A stretch of 64,000 bases of DNA. Source: Phytophthora sp. 'mugwort' (taxonomy: Eukaryota > Oomycota > Peronosporomycetes > Peronosporales > Peronosporaceae). The DNA lies in contig JAUCEF010000001.1 in NCBI GenBank assembly GCA_033558025.1, positions 3,844,001 through 3,908,000 of the forward strand. Direction: 5' to 3'. The notes under the pieces were generated by a model that was not told where the DNA came from, made no database searches, and saw nothing but the letters and a program-made list of their open reading frames with translations. Positions 31,397 through 44,575 of the stretch are shown here, piece by piece (within the stretch, counting starts at the first letter, position 1; every line of letters starts with the position of its first letter). The position numbers and the translations under genes were made by a program.

Positions 31397-32284
31397 GAAC
31401 AACAAAGCAACGGACGATGTTGAGTTGAAAGATATCCGAGAAAGTTTGCAAGATACATACGTCGAAACCTAAGCATTCAAGTGAATGCTAAACAAAATGA
31501 GTGAGTGGAATGAAAAAAAAAAAAAAAAATCAAAAATGGATTGAGTTACACACAATAAGCACCAGTCCCGATGCTAATACATGCTGCGTCTACAGCACGT
31601 CAAAATCCATGGTCAGCTCAACGTCCAGTCCAACAATTCTAAAGCATCGCGTTAACATACTGGAAATGCGACTGCTGCGCTTGCATCTTGTGCCGTCGGA
31701 GTGCCATCACATTGGCGAGATACGAGAACGACGACAAATGCAGCTACACATGACGCCATGCCACAATTATTAGAAGGGTCTACAGTATCAAGGTCACTCG
31801 CTTCCATCACCTGGTGGTTGTAGTCATCTGTGTACTCACAAATTTCCATACTGTTATAATTCGGTTTAGATATTAAGAAATCGGTTACAACAACGCACCG
31901 GACGAGATCTCGCGATTCTGCCGTGCTTGCTCCAGCTGCATCACTCGCTGCTGAGCCGCAGCCTCATGGCGCTTTAAGGCTGGTGGACCGTCTGCCACCA
32001 TAGCAGTTACCAGTAACCCCGTCAATTCTTCAGCTCCAATTGCATATTATACAGAATTTTGGTGCGTGAACGTACGCGATATCCACTGCATGTGCTCCAT
32101 TCTGAGTCCAAGAGCGTCTGTGAAGCTGATCGGATAATGGCGACTTTTGTTGCATCAACACGACGTACGGATAATCCAGTTCAAGGTCATTATTCATCCC
32201 TCGGATGAATGACTATGCCAGTCAAAGGTCGTACGTAGGCCTAGCCCCAGGATTTGTAGCCATCTATCTTTGCGAGCAGCTCCA
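31397..32284. other. Intergenic region without supported gene
   Basis: It contains an A16 tract at 31514-31529 and otherwise only short, unconvincing frames between GH30 copy A and the methyltransferase gene. Confidence 0.5.
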
Positions 32285-33242
32285 ATGGCGGAGGAGGAAA
32301 CGCTGACCGCATCGGAGCCGCTGGCGCTCGAGGCCTCGTTCACGCACTGGGCGCGCAGCGTGGAAGTGCCTATTGGCGAGTCGCGCATGGTGTCGGTGGA
32401 GCAGGACCCGGACTCGTTTGTGCTTGGCACGACCGTCTGGGACAGCAGCAAGACGCTGCTCAAATTCATCGAGCAGCGCCCCGAGCGGTTCCAGCGCTTC
32501 TCGTCTATCTGCGAGCTCGGCGCGGGCTGTGGAGGTCTCGCAGGTATTGCGAGTGCAATTATCACTGGTGGACTGGCAGATGTAATTCTCACGGACATTG
32601 GGCCGGTGCTCCCGTGGCTGCGACGCAACGTGAGGGAGAACCTGACGGACAAGGAGCTGCAGCGCGTCCGCGTCGAGCAGCACGCCTGGTACGTCGAGCA
32701 GCGCATTGCAGTTGTGCTCAGCTGCAAGTTACAGTCAATTGGAGCAGTGTTCATGATTGTGTTGGGTGGTGGATTGCAGGGGCACGCCGGTGGTGAATCT
32801 CAAGGCGCCGTTCGACTGTATCTTGTGTGCCGACGTGGTGTACGAGAAGGCGTGCGTGAAGCCGCTGGTGCAGTCGTTGCTGGCTCTGTCGCATCGTAAG
32901 ACGGTCATCTTCTTGGCAAACGAACGCCGTGCACCAGAGGTCCGAGCAGAGTTTATGCGTCACCTGGATGCCTATTTCCAATGGAAGGAGGTGCCGAAGA
33001 CGGAGCTGGATGCTGACTATCTGAAAGAATCGATTGAGGTGTTTGAGATGCGACCCAAGAAGCGCAAAGTGCCGCTGGAGATGCAGATTGTGACTCCCCA
33101 GAACTATAATCCCGACGAACAAGAGTATCATTCACTGGGCAGCGGAGTTGGACGCGACGCGGATCCGTACGACCGTGATCTCTGGAATGACCTACTGAGA
33201 GACTTGTCTCTCGATTCTACTGACAACAAGAAGACTAGCTGA
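32285..33242 (+). CDS. Methyltransf_16-type protein lysine methyltransferase-like (METTL21 group), one intron
   Basis: Exons 32285-32688 and 32780-33242 give 288 residues. The 91-nt intron (GTACGT...TTGCAG) joins HAW to GTPVVNL. The ATG at 32285 (MAEEETLTAS) is chosen over an in-frame TTG upstream. Seven-beta-strand SAM-dependent motifs are present: TTVWDSSKTLLKF (49-61), motif I ICELGAGCGG (75-84), the acidic end of strand 2 in VILTDIG (Asp104) and FDCILCADVVYE at the post-II position. This pattern is typical of METTL21/VCP-KMT-like enzymes that methylate lysines in chaperones and other proteins; the target is unknown. The C-terminal 60 residues are acidic and Lys-rich. The gene sits between GH30 copies A and B. 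Confidence 0.87.
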
Positions 33243-33428
33243 CGTCCGGAGCTCAGCAGCAACAAGATAGTACGTTAGTTTGTGCAAGAGACAGTCGTAT
33301 TGATATTTGCAGACTTCTTGTCTTCTTTGCCAACTTGCTTTCGTGCCGCGTCTGCCTTTCACCCACAATCTTCTTCGTCTCTTCTTACATTTATACCATC
33401 ACACCAGCTCAACGAGCAGCGCGTTTCC

Positions 33429-35471
33429 TTACTCCCAGGTGAAAGTTCGGATAGCTCCAGGCGGCACCGTCGTCTCCAGCGCCAGGTCACCAACCTGCAG
33501 CTCGAAGTCGGCCGGTTCCGTGTTCTCGTTCATTACGACAAGCACTTTACGGTTTTCCGGGGTCACAAAGGCACCAGCCTGCACGAAAGCATAACCGGCA
33601 GTCACGCACTGGTCTGCTGTCGATGCAAACGAGCGCATCGTGCCGTCTTGCGCATCAAACCTCCATTGCTGATGCGGCATCACTTCTTCCTCACACAAGT
33701 CAGTGCTAATGCGCACACCATCCTGAGTGGAACCATGATTCAACGAGATGCAGTAGTCGCCCATGCGGATCCGGCCGGTCTCAATCTCGTACGTCCAGTG
33801 CTGCTTGGTGTATCTGCAGTCCACTAACAGACCCTGGTGACCCTGCCACGGGATTTCCTTGAGGTCAATACAGAAGCCGGTGCCCGTGACCTCGAGCTTG
33901 CCATCATCCGTTGGACGCCACTTTTGCCGCGAGCTTCCATCGCACGCTGCCAGCATTGAAGGATAGTCCACGTACAATTGCGAGTCGCCAGGCTTAGCGA
34001 AGCGAGTAGCCACTTGCGTCTTGACACGGTGCGAGCCTACCGGGATGTACTTAGAGAAGTGCTGAATGAAGTAGTACATGGGCTGGATGAAAAAGTCCTG
34101 TTCATCCTCCGTCAGAATGATAGGAGCATCGCAAAAGTTCGCCAAGTGGTTGGGTCCGCCCTTGTGGTCAAGCAGCAGGTTCCAGTCGACCCAGCCAGCC
34201 ACGTAATTGTTCAGATCCGTCATGATGTCGTGTCCGTACCGCTGCGCACGGAACCAAGCAAGGTCCCCGTAGCCCACATCGGGGCAGTTGCAACTCTCTG
34301 TAGCCAGCATGAAGCGGTTCTGGTCAACGAAATACGTGTCGTTCAGACGCTCATGGTACTCGACACCGTCCATGTAGCGTTCATCATCATACCAGTGGAA
34401 AGCCATACCATCCACGTACTGTGCTGCGGTGGGGTGAGCGTAGATCTCCTCTGCCCACTGACGGACACTGCCGCGGTTGTGATCGAACACCATGAGCACA
34501 AGTTCGGGGTGGTCACGTTTCAGCATAGGACCCAGGAAGTTTCCAATGAACTCGGCCTGGTACTCAGCCGTGTACATACACGATTCCCAAGGAACTTCTG
34601 CTTGTGGTTCGTTCTGAGGCGTGAGACCCCAGAAGTTGATACCGTGTTTCTTGTACGCCGTGAGGAACTTCGAGAAGTAAAGCGCCCACGTCGCGCGAAC
34701 GTCGTCCTTCAGTCCAATGGGCTTGGCCGAGTTAAGCATACTAGGTTCATAATTCAGCGCTGCACGCTTCATCCAGGCCGGAGGACTCCACGGGGCCGTG
34801 AACAGCTTCAGGTCTGGCTGACGCTCGAGTGCACGTTTAATGAAAGGGATGAGCCTCTCTTTGTCGTGCGTTACATCCTCATCAAAGTGTTCGAGTCCCG
34901 TGTCATTCACCGCGTCGTCAAAACTGTACGAGCTGGGCGAGAAGTCCGAGGACCCCATGGGCACGCGTCCGAACGTGTAGGCATTGCCCTTGTGCTGGTC
35001 AAAGTAGAGCGTAAGCACCTCCTCTTGCTTCTCTTTGGACAGCTTCTGGAACTGTAGCGCCGCCGCCTCTGTAAAAGCTCCTCCGAAGCCCATGATCTCT
35101 TGGAACTTGGTGTCCACGTCCACCATAATGAAGGATTTCGCCTTGGGTTGCGCGCCATGCATCCACTTTAAGCCCGTGATAGGCTCCATCATGTTGGTCA
35201 CATTGTTGGCATAGGAGCTCTGGACGCACGCCACTTCCATGTCCAGCGCAGCAGCAGCAGCCTTGGGGACAGGTGTGGACCCAATAGGCGCCACGGCGGC
35301 GTCCTGAGGCAGCCTCGTGAGGCCGAAGATCGTCAGGACGGCGCACACGCCGCATACGCTGAGCCCCACGAGGCCCCACTTGATAATGGAGCGACGCCGC
35401 GTTGCGCGCGCGCTCAGCCGCTCGTCGCTCGCCAATGAGCTGGTACCGTAGACCGTGGGCTCTGTGGTCAT
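33429..35471 (-). CDS. GH30 glycosidase, membrane-anchored, lectin-like C-terminus; copy B
   Basis: This is a 680-residue paralogue of copy A. It opens MTTEPTVYGTSSLASDERLS; the YGTSSLA-DERL motif shared by all four copies may be a cytosolic sorting signal. A membrane anchor lies at about 35-55. The catalytic domain has KFQEIMGFGGAFTEAAALQF, acid/base Glu in LTPQNEPQ and nucleophile Glu in FMLATESCNC, and the same C-terminal lectin-like region. It is clearly more diverged from A and C than those two are from each other. It is convergent with the methyltransferase gene, with 186 bp between stop codons. Confidence 0.93.
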   Translation of the reverse strand: MTTEPTVYGTSSLASDERLSARATRRRSIIKWGLVGLSVCGVCAVLTIFGLTRLPQDAAVAPIGSTPVPKAAAAALDMEVACVQSSYANNVTNMMEPITGLKWMHGAQPKAKSFIMVDVDTKFQEIMGFGGAFTEAAALQFQKLSKEKQEEVLTLYFDQHKGNAYTFGRVPMGSSDFSPSSYSFDDAVNDTGLEHFDEDVTHDKERLIPFIKRALERQPDLKLFTAPWSPPAWMKRAALNYEPSMLNSAKPIGLKDDVRATWALYFSKFLTAYKKHGINFWGLTPQNEPQAEVPWESCMYTAEYQAEFIGNFLGPMLKRDHPELVLMVFDHNRGSVRQWAEEIYAHPTAAQYVDGMAFHWYDDERYMDGVEYHERLNDTYFVDQNRFMLATESCNCPDVGYGDLAWFRAQRYGHDIMTDLNNYVAGWVDWNLLLDHKGGPNHLANFCDAPIILTEDEQDFFIQPMYYFIQHFSKYIPVGSHRVKTQVATRFAKPGDSQLYVDYPSMLAACDGSSRQKWRPTDDGKLEVTGTGFCIDLKEIPWQGHQGLLVDCRYTKQHWTYEIETGRIRMGDYCISLNHGSTQDGVRISTDLCEEEVMPHQQWRFDAQDGTMRSFASTADQCVTAGYAFVQAGAFVTPENRKVLVVMNENTEPADFELQVGDLALETTVPPGAIRTFTWE

Positions 35472-36110
35472 CTTGGACCGAAGGGACGCGCCTCCTACGA
35501 CTTGAGCACTACTTGGACGATTCAGAAATGAGCCGGAAACATGTCCAAAGCGTCATGGGCTTCTAATGAGGAAGAATGGCGACCGTTTAGGGATGCATTT
35601 GCCTTTTGTTAAGTATGCGGGCTTATGATTGAAGTGGCTGGAAGATTTGTATCACAATCTCACATACATCGGTACCGCACCTGATACTTTTGGTGGCGGA
35701 AGCATGTAACCTTCCTTTATTTACGAATCAGCTGAAGCAACTCAGGCGAAACTTCGAGTCTTGCTCGAGTATCTTGAACGGCGGAGCGACTGCCACCTTC
35801 TGTGAGTCACCAATGGTGACAGATACCGGTAAGGCCGTTGCGTCCTGCCATTGCGTCCTGTTCGCGGTCGGACTCGACCGATCGGTGGGTGGTATTTAGG
35901 ATACCAGCTCAGCTGCATCGATCCCACGCCCCCGCAGTGACATCAAGCCGTCGGCAGAGGTCCGATTAATGCTGGCTGCCCTACGTTCATCATTAAAAAA
36001 ACAAAATTATTTTCTTGTTGCGCAACATTACGTCTTGCGCCACAAATTCATTCATCTTGTAAGCTTAGTTCAACAACAGTTCACTCGTAATCAAGATCAG
36101 GATGGCCGCT
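35472..36110. other. Intergenic region without supported gene
   Basis: The space between GH30 copies B and C. Short frames only; it probably carries the promoter of copy B and the terminator of copy C. Confidence 0.5.
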
Positions 36111-38135
36111 TTACCAAACGTACGTGCGAATGGCACCCGGCAGCAATGACGTGTCCAGCACCGCATCACTGACTTGCACCTGGAATGCCGCCGGCTCGGT
36201 GTTCTCGTTCAGCACCACCAGTACCTTGCGGTTTTCGGGCGTCACGAACGCAGCAGCCTGGACGAACGAGTAGCCCGTCGTCACGCACTGGTTCGCCACC
36301 GACGCGTGCGAGCGCATCGTGCCGTCTTCGGCATTAAACGTCCACCGCTGGTATGGCACCGCCTCCGCCTCGCACTTGTTTGCCGTCACGCGCACGCCGT
36401 TCTCTGTCGAGCCATGACTCAACGATAGACAATAGTCGTCGATGTGGATGCGACCCGTATCCTGCTCGAACAGCCACGTCTGTTGAGTCCACTGGCACTC
36501 TACGAGACGTATTTCATGTCCTTCGCTCGGGGACGGCACCATATTCAGACAGAACGGCGTGTTGGTCACCTGCAATTTGCCATCGTCCGTCTTGTGAATC
36601 GTCTGGCGTGAGCTGCCGTCACAGGTAGCAAGCGAAGACTGGTAGTCCACATACAATTGCGCGTCACCTGGCTTGGCGAAATGAGCCGCAACCTGCACGT
36701 CTACGCGACGGGATCCAACGGGGATGAACTTGGAGAAATGCTGGATGAAGTAGTACATGGGCTGGATAATGAAGTCGTTTTCGTCCTCAGACAAGATAAT
36801 CGGAGCGTCACAAAGGTTGCCCTTGTGGTTCGGTCCACCCGTGTGGTCGAGCAGCAAGTTCCAATCAACCCAGCCCACAACGTGGTTGTTCAGATCGGAT
36901 AGAATATCATGCCCGTAACGCTGAGCACGAAACCACGCGTCCTTGCCGACGGCAACACCGGGGCAATTGCAGCTTTCAGATGACAGCATAAAGCGGTTTT
37001 GATCGATGAAGTGCGTATCATTCAGGTGCTCGGGGTACTCGACGCCGTCCATGTAGCGTTCACCGCCATCCTCATACCAGTGGAAGGCCATGCCGTCGAC
37101 GTACTTACTAGCACTTGGATGGTTATAGATCACCTCCGCCCAGTGCTTCACATTGTTACGATTGTGGTCAAAGACCATGAGCGTAAGCCCAGGGTGGTCT
37201 CGATTAAGCATGGGCCCCAGAAACTCGCCGATGAACTCAGCTTCATATTCCGGGTCGTATGCACAAGCTTCCCATGGTGCAGCAAACTCGGGCTCGTTCT
37301 GCGGCGAGAGGCCCCAGAACGGAATTCCGTGGTTCTTGTACGCCGTAATGAACTTGGAGAAGTACAGAGCCCACGGAGCACGCATGTCATCTCGCAGTCC
37401 GACTGGCTTGACTGATCCCAGCATACTGGCGTTGTACTCAGAGCTTGACCGCTTCATCCAGCCTGGCGGACTCCACGGGGCTAAGAACAGCTTAATATCC
37501 GGTCGGCGCTCCAACGCACGTTTAATGAATGGGATCATCGTCTCCATGTCGTGGGTGACATCCACATCAAAGTCCACAAGATCCATGTCGTTCTCCGTCT
37601 CAGCAAAATTGTACGACGCCACTGAAAAGTCACACGCCCCCATCGGCACACGACCGAAGCTGTACGCGCTGCCCTTGTCCTTGTCGAAGTAGAGCGTCAG
37701 CACTTCTTCCTGCTTGTCCTTGGGCAACTTGTGGAACTGCAGCGCTGCCGCCTCCGTGAACGCGCCACCGAAGCCCATGATCTCCTGGAACTTGGTGTCC
37801 ACATCGATCGCGATAAACGACTCTGTGTTCTTCTCGCCCCCGTACTTCCACTTGAGCCCCTTGATCGGCTCCATCATGTTGGTCACGTTGTCCACGTAAG
37901 AGCTTTGGAAGCACATGATGCCGCCGTCATCAGGGGTTATGGTCGCCACAGGCGACGCGGTCGAGTGCGAGGACGAGATCCCCAGCACCACCAACCCCAC
38001 AGCGATGATACCCGTGGACGCACCAAAAAATCCCCACTTAATCCATTTGCGTCGAGCTGCAGATTGAGCGCTCAAACGCTCGTCACTAGCGAGCGAGCTG
38101 GTGCCGTAAGCTGTAGGCTCCGAACGTGACGCCAT
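36111..38135 (-). CDS. GH30 glycosidase, membrane-anchored, lectin-like C-terminus; copy C
   Basis: The 674-residue product starts at MASRSEPTAYGTSS (ATG at 38135). The frame is open further upstream to 38216, but that extension has no counterpart in the other copies. Acid/base Glu is in LSPQNEPE and the nucleophile in FMLSSESCNC. The region from the membrane anchor to about residue 165 is identical to copy A in almost every codon, including silent sites, while the lectin-like half differs strongly. It is tandem with copies B and D on the minus strand. Confidence 0.93.
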   Translation of the reverse strand: MASRSEPTAYGTSSLASDERLSAQSAARRKWIKWGFFGASTGIIAVGLVVLGISSSHSTASPVATITPDDGGIMCFQSSYVDNVTNMMEPIKGLKWKYGGEKNTESFIAIDVDTKFQEIMGFGGAFTEAAALQFHKLPKDKQEEVLTLYFDKDKGSAYSFGRVPMGACDFSVASYNFAETENDMDLVDFDVDVTHDMETMIPFIKRALERRPDIKLFLAPWSPPGWMKRSSSEYNASMLGSVKPVGLRDDMRAPWALYFSKFITAYKNHGIPFWGLSPQNEPEFAAPWEACAYDPEYEAEFIGEFLGPMLNRDHPGLTLMVFDHNRNNVKHWAEVIYNHPSASKYVDGMAFHWYEDGGERYMDGVEYPEHLNDTHFIDQNRFMLSSESCNCPGVAVGKDAWFRAQRYGHDILSDLNNHVVGWVDWNLLLDHTGGPNHKGNLCDAPIILSEDENDFIIQPMYYFIQHFSKFIPVGSRRVDVQVAAHFAKPGDAQLYVDYQSSLATCDGSSRQTIHKTDDGKLQVTNTPFCLNMVPSPSEGHEIRLVECQWTQQTWLFEQDTGRIHIDDYCLSLSHGSTENGVRVTANKCEAEAVPYQRWTFNAEDGTMRSHASVANQCVTTGYSFVQAAAFVTPENRKVLVVLNENTEPAAFQVQVSDAVLDTSLLPGAIRTYVW

Positions 38136-38400
38136 TGTGTCGCAGCTTGGCAACCTCCAGGCAAATTTGATACTGGGCGCGAATTCGAATGAGGGTGTCA
38201 AAAGATCGCAAAGCACATACTTACGTTGCGCTAAGGTTGCGTGCGCGTTGCGTCAAGCATTTCTGTTGCACTACCCGAGTTGGCTTCAACATGAGTATCT
38301 TTTGAGTGAATCTATGCTCGTGTTCTACAGTACTTAGTAGGTGTTCTCTAAGCTCGAGGCTCTAGCCACTGTCGTAATGGTTACCGTACTCTATCTGAGT

Positions 38401-40443
38401 CTACATCCACGTGAAGGTGCGGATGGCCCCCTTGGGGATGCTGGTCTCGAGCGCCATGTCGCCGACCTGAATCTCGAAATCGGCAGCTTCCGTGTTCTCG
38501 TTCAGCACCACAAGCACTTTGCGGTCTTGGGGCGTCACAAACGCAGTCGCCTGCAGGAATGAGTACCCTCCCGTCGCGCACTGGTCGGTCATTGACGCAC
38601 GTGAGCGCAACGTACCGTCCTCGCTGTTGAACGTCCACTGCTGGTGGGGCACAACTTCTGCTTCACAGGGAGATGCCGTGAGCCGCACACCGTTGTCCGT
38701 GGACGCGTGATTGAGCGACAAGCATGAGTCATTCACTCGGATGCGTCCAGTCTCGTCCTCGAACGTCCACGTCTGCTGCGTGAATTTGCACTGCATCATT
38801 TGGATCTCCCTGCCCTGCCATGCCGTATCGACTACGCCCAAGCAGAACCCCGATCCCGTCACTTCAATCTTATTGTCGTTCGTCACATGCATCATCTGGC
38901 GCGCGCTGCCGTCGCACGAGGTAAGTGCAGCAGGGTACGCCCACATGAGCTGAGCATCACCAGGCTTCTCAAAGCGGGCAGCTACGTGCGTCTTCACGCG
39001 GCGTGAACCAACGGGAATATACTTGGAAAAGTGCTGAATGAAGTAAAACATAGGCTGGATGTTGAAATCTTTGCCGTCTTCAGTCAGAATGATGGGGGCA
39101 TCGCAGTTGTTACCTTGGTGGTTGGGCCCACCTTTGTGGTCGAGCAGCAAATTCCAATCGACCCAGCCGACAACGTGGTTGTTGAGGTCTGTCAGGATAT
39201 CGTGACCATAGCGTTGGGCACGGAACCAAGCGGCGCTACCGTAAGCAACACCAGGACAGTTGCAGCTCTCGGTCGCAAGCATGAAGCGATTCTGATCAAC
39301 AAAGTGAGTGTCGTTCAGACGTTCATGGTAAGCGACGCCGTCCATGTAGCGCTCCATGTCATACCAATGGAAAGCCATACCGTCAACATACTGTGCCGCA
39401 GTAGGATGGTTGTAGATCGCCTCCGCCCATTGACGGACGCTAGCACGGTTGTGGTCGAAGACCATAAGTGTAAGCTCCGGGTGGTCGCGGTCAAGGATGG
39501 GGCCCAGGAAGTCTCCGATAAACTCGGCCTGGTACGATGCGTTGTACTTGCAAGCCTCCCACGGAGCTGCAAATTCGGGTTCATTCTGAGGCGTGAGGCC
39601 CCAGAACGGAATGCCGTGCTTCTTGTACGCGGTGATGAACTTAGAGAAGTACAGGGCCCAGGATGCACGCATGTCGTCCTTTAGTCCCACCGGGTCCATT
39701 GATCCAAGCATGCTTGGAGTGTACTTGTCGCCACCGCGCTTCATCCAGGCTGGCGGACTCCACGGGGCAAGAAACAGTTTCATTTCTGGCTGACGCTCCA
39801 ATGCGCGCTTGATGAACGGGATTAATACCTGCTGGTCATGTTTGACACTCATGTCAAAGTGCAGCAATTGCGTGTCGTTCAGCACCTCATCAAAACTGTA
39901 CGAGTCGATCGAAAAGTCACACGAGCCCATCGGGACGCGGCCAAAATTGTACGCGCTGCCCTTCTCCTTGTCGAAATACAGTGTCAGGACCTCTTCCTGC
40001 TTCTTCCGAGGTAGCTTTTGGAACTGCAGCGCTGCAGCCTCTGTGAAGGCGCCTCCGAAACCCAAGATCTCCTGGTACTTCGCCTTCAGGTCGATAGTAA
40101 CGTACGACTTGGCATGCTTCTGACTGCTGCGTTTCCATCTTAGCCCAGTTACGGGTTCCATCATGCGGGTGACATTATCAACATAGGAGCTCTGGAAGCA
40201 CGTGACCTCCGCATCCACTGCTGGGGCCGCGTTCTTGAAAGCATCCGTCGTCGATCTCATTGCTGCAGCGACTGTGTCTTCGGGCAGTGAGCTGGTCCCC
40301 ATTAACGCCAACGTACTGCAGATTCCGCACGTGGCCAGTCCGAAGACTCCCCACTTCACGAAGGTGTGACGTGTGGTATTCATCTGGTTGATCAATCGTT
40401 CATCGACCGCCAGGGAACTCGTTCCGTAAGCGGTTGGCTCCAT
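38401..40443 (-). CDS. GH30 glycosidase, membrane-anchored, lectin-like C-terminus; copy D
   Basis: The 680-residue product starts at MEPTAYGTSSLAVDERL (ATG at 40443) by analogy with the paralogues. An upstream in-frame ATG at 40539 would add 32 residues (MRSKRDRSVSN...). A membrane anchor lies at about 30-50. Catalytic residues are intact: LTPQNEPEF and FMLATESCNC. The lectin-like region carries CKFTQQTW and HQQWTFN. Only 265 bp separate it from copy C, typical of a tandem array made by unequal crossing-over. Confidence 0.93.
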   Translation of the reverse strand: MEPTAYGTSSLAVDERLINQMNTTRHTFVKWGVFGLATCGICSTLALMGTSSLPEDTVAAAMRSTTDAFKNAAPAVDAEVTCFQSSYVDNVTRMMEPVTGLRWKRSSQKHAKSYVTIDLKAKYQEILGFGGAFTEAAALQFQKLPRKKQEEVLTLYFDKEKGSAYNFGRVPMGSCDFSIDSYSFDEVLNDTQLLHFDMSVKHDQQVLIPFIKRALERQPEMKLFLAPWSPPAWMKRGGDKYTPSMLGSMDPVGLKDDMRASWALYFSKFITAYKKHGIPFWGLTPQNEPEFAAPWEACKYNASYQAEFIGDFLGPILDRDHPELTLMVFDHNRASVRQWAEAIYNHPTAAQYVDGMAFHWYDMERYMDGVAYHERLNDTHFVDQNRFMLATESCNCPGVAYGSAAWFRAQRYGHDILTDLNNHVVGWVDWNLLLDHKGGPNHQGNNCDAPIILTEDGKDFNIQPMFYFIQHFSKYIPVGSRRVKTHVAARFEKPGDAQLMWAYPAALTSCDGSARQMMHVTNDNKIEVTGSGFCLGVVDTAWQGREIQMMQCKFTQQTWTFEDETGRIRVNDSCLSLNHASTDNGVRLTASPCEAEVVPHQQWTFNSEDGTLRSRASMTDQCATGGYSFLQATAFVTPQDRKVLVVLNENTEAADFEIQVGDMALETSIPKGAIRTFTWM

Positions 40444-41899
40444 TTTTGCGCGGGAAAACAGCTCGGCGTGGGTCCGTTCCTGCTCGTCTTGGCTGGTCCG
40501 TAGTGAATTGGAAACTGAACGATCTCGCTTGGATCGCAAGCTAAGGTGGTCTGCTGTGTGCTAGGTGTTTTTGCATGGTCAACGATTTACGGAAACGAAC
40601 CGGTGCCATTTGAAATATTTGAGCGCACTCCGATATCGAAGTGTGTCGGCTGTTATTTAGACTTGGTTTCTGTAAGAGAGGTTGAAGCGGCGAAAAGCGT
40701 TAATGAAAACGTTCTGACTACCAGTAGACAGTAAAAATAAAAGTGGTACACGAGTTGGTAGCAGTAGACAAGAGATTCTTGAACCATAAAACGTTATAAG
40801 AAACTATGATTGGGTTGGTACATGTTTTCTGGGCATTTACGACAATATCCGTCTTCTAAGTCTCGCGAGAATTCTAATTGCTGTAACGGCAACAGCCAAA
40901 TCGTGGATATCAACGGGTTGACCGTGAGAATCGTGGAGGATTGTAACCAGATGTGCCCCCATCAGCACAGGAATCTCGTTCAATCTCTAGCTTCTAAGGG
41001 TACATTTGTGTCGTCACCATTGATGCCGACAAAGCCTTCTGGATCCAGTGACCGTGAAATTCGGGTTTGTATAATATGTTTCCTTCGACATTGAGTTGAT
41101 AAAGGTGAGGGTACATGGAAGACCTGTCGTGCTATAATTAGGGCAATACCAAAAGCTACGTGTTGTCGCTGATACCCCGTGGGAATCATCTGGATGAGAC
41201 GTCACCAGAGAGTGCTGATAACGAGGTGTATGCCGTAAAGACTCTCAAAATCCATCTGCTGCATGGCAAGCTTTTAATAGAAGACCGATTCATGTGTTAC
41301 TGTATCTTGTCTACTGCGACCAACTGCTGTAAAACTATTTTGGAGCTGACAAGTTTAAATATCGTTTTTTTTCTAGTGCGACTATAACGGTTACCCTTTA
41401 GGCGTTTTACATGATTAGCGAGATTCGCGCGGCTTTATAGCCATCATCAGGACGGCTAACTACCCGTTGTCCGTTTCGCGTCGCTAGATTCGAACCGACA
41501 CCGAGCAAGGTCGTCCGTAGACTCCCGCGAGGCTCATCGGTGCCAATCGCAAACGTTCTATCCGCCTGGCTCGCAACATCGGTTTCATTCACCATGGATG
41601 ACAAGAGCACCGTCATGGCTCAAACACAATACTACTGAAGTACATGTATATAGTTTATCCGAAGCATTTGTCACCCGTCGACAAAGAGCTACAACGAAAG
41701 ATAAAGTGTTTAGTGGAATACAGTAATATTCCACTTGAAAGTATGTTTCAAAAGTAAAAAAACTGAAGTTGCGGATGGAAACAAATCGATGAGTTTGTTA
41801 TGAATTTGCTACGTCAACTGGCCAGCTAACAGAGCATTATACGAGGTGTAAGCGGTCCGTACTTACTTGCTTAGATCAGTCTAAGCGGGGTCTTCCTTC
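40444..41899. other. Intergenic region without supported gene
   Basis: 1.4 kb between GH30 copy D and alpha-tubulin. Short frames on both strands (for example 41014-41205 and 41407-41616, minus) have no motif I can defend. Confidence 0.5.
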
Positions 41900-44305
<2,406 letters not shown>

Positions 44306-44546
44306 CACTCGACGACAGATTCAATCAGCCACCCACATTGAGCATGGTAACTTGCTCGATTTTACGAGTTTGCCAACGCTGTTTAAGTGTGCTAAAACCC
44401 TTATTAGGAGCAGGAATGGGTTTGTGTTAGCGCGCGCGATTTCGCAGTCGTTGGGGTGGCTAGCATACAACGTGATGCTTTTGCCACTGCGACAAATTAG
44501 ATCAGCCAAGAGCATCCATACAAAACCCAAGTATAAAAGAATGATG
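44306..44546 (+). repeat. Left terminal inverted repeat of Tc1-like element
   Basis: Aligns with the reverse complement of 45665-45903, for example over CGCGCGCGATTTCGCAGTCG and GTGATGCTTTTGCCA. Confidence 0.85.
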
Positions 44547-44575
44547 TTAGATTTACAAACGCTATAAACACTAGT

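Noticed and set aside
33978..35057. 359-codon plus-strand ORF
   Set aside because: Exact antisense shadow of GH30 copy B; its length follows from the biased third codon positions of the real gene.
38171..38216. Upstream N-terminal extension of GH30 copy C (MLCDLLTPSFEF)
   Set aside because: Not shared by copies A, B or D, which all begin a few residues before YGTSSLA.
40980..41205. Overlapping minus-strand ORFs with YYTNPNFTVTGS
   Set aside because: Coding-like but no recognisable domain, no good start and only about 65 codons.
41407..41616. 69-codon minus-strand ORF considered as an RXLR-type effector
   Set aside because: No signal peptide and no RXLR/dEER motif; too short and without further support.
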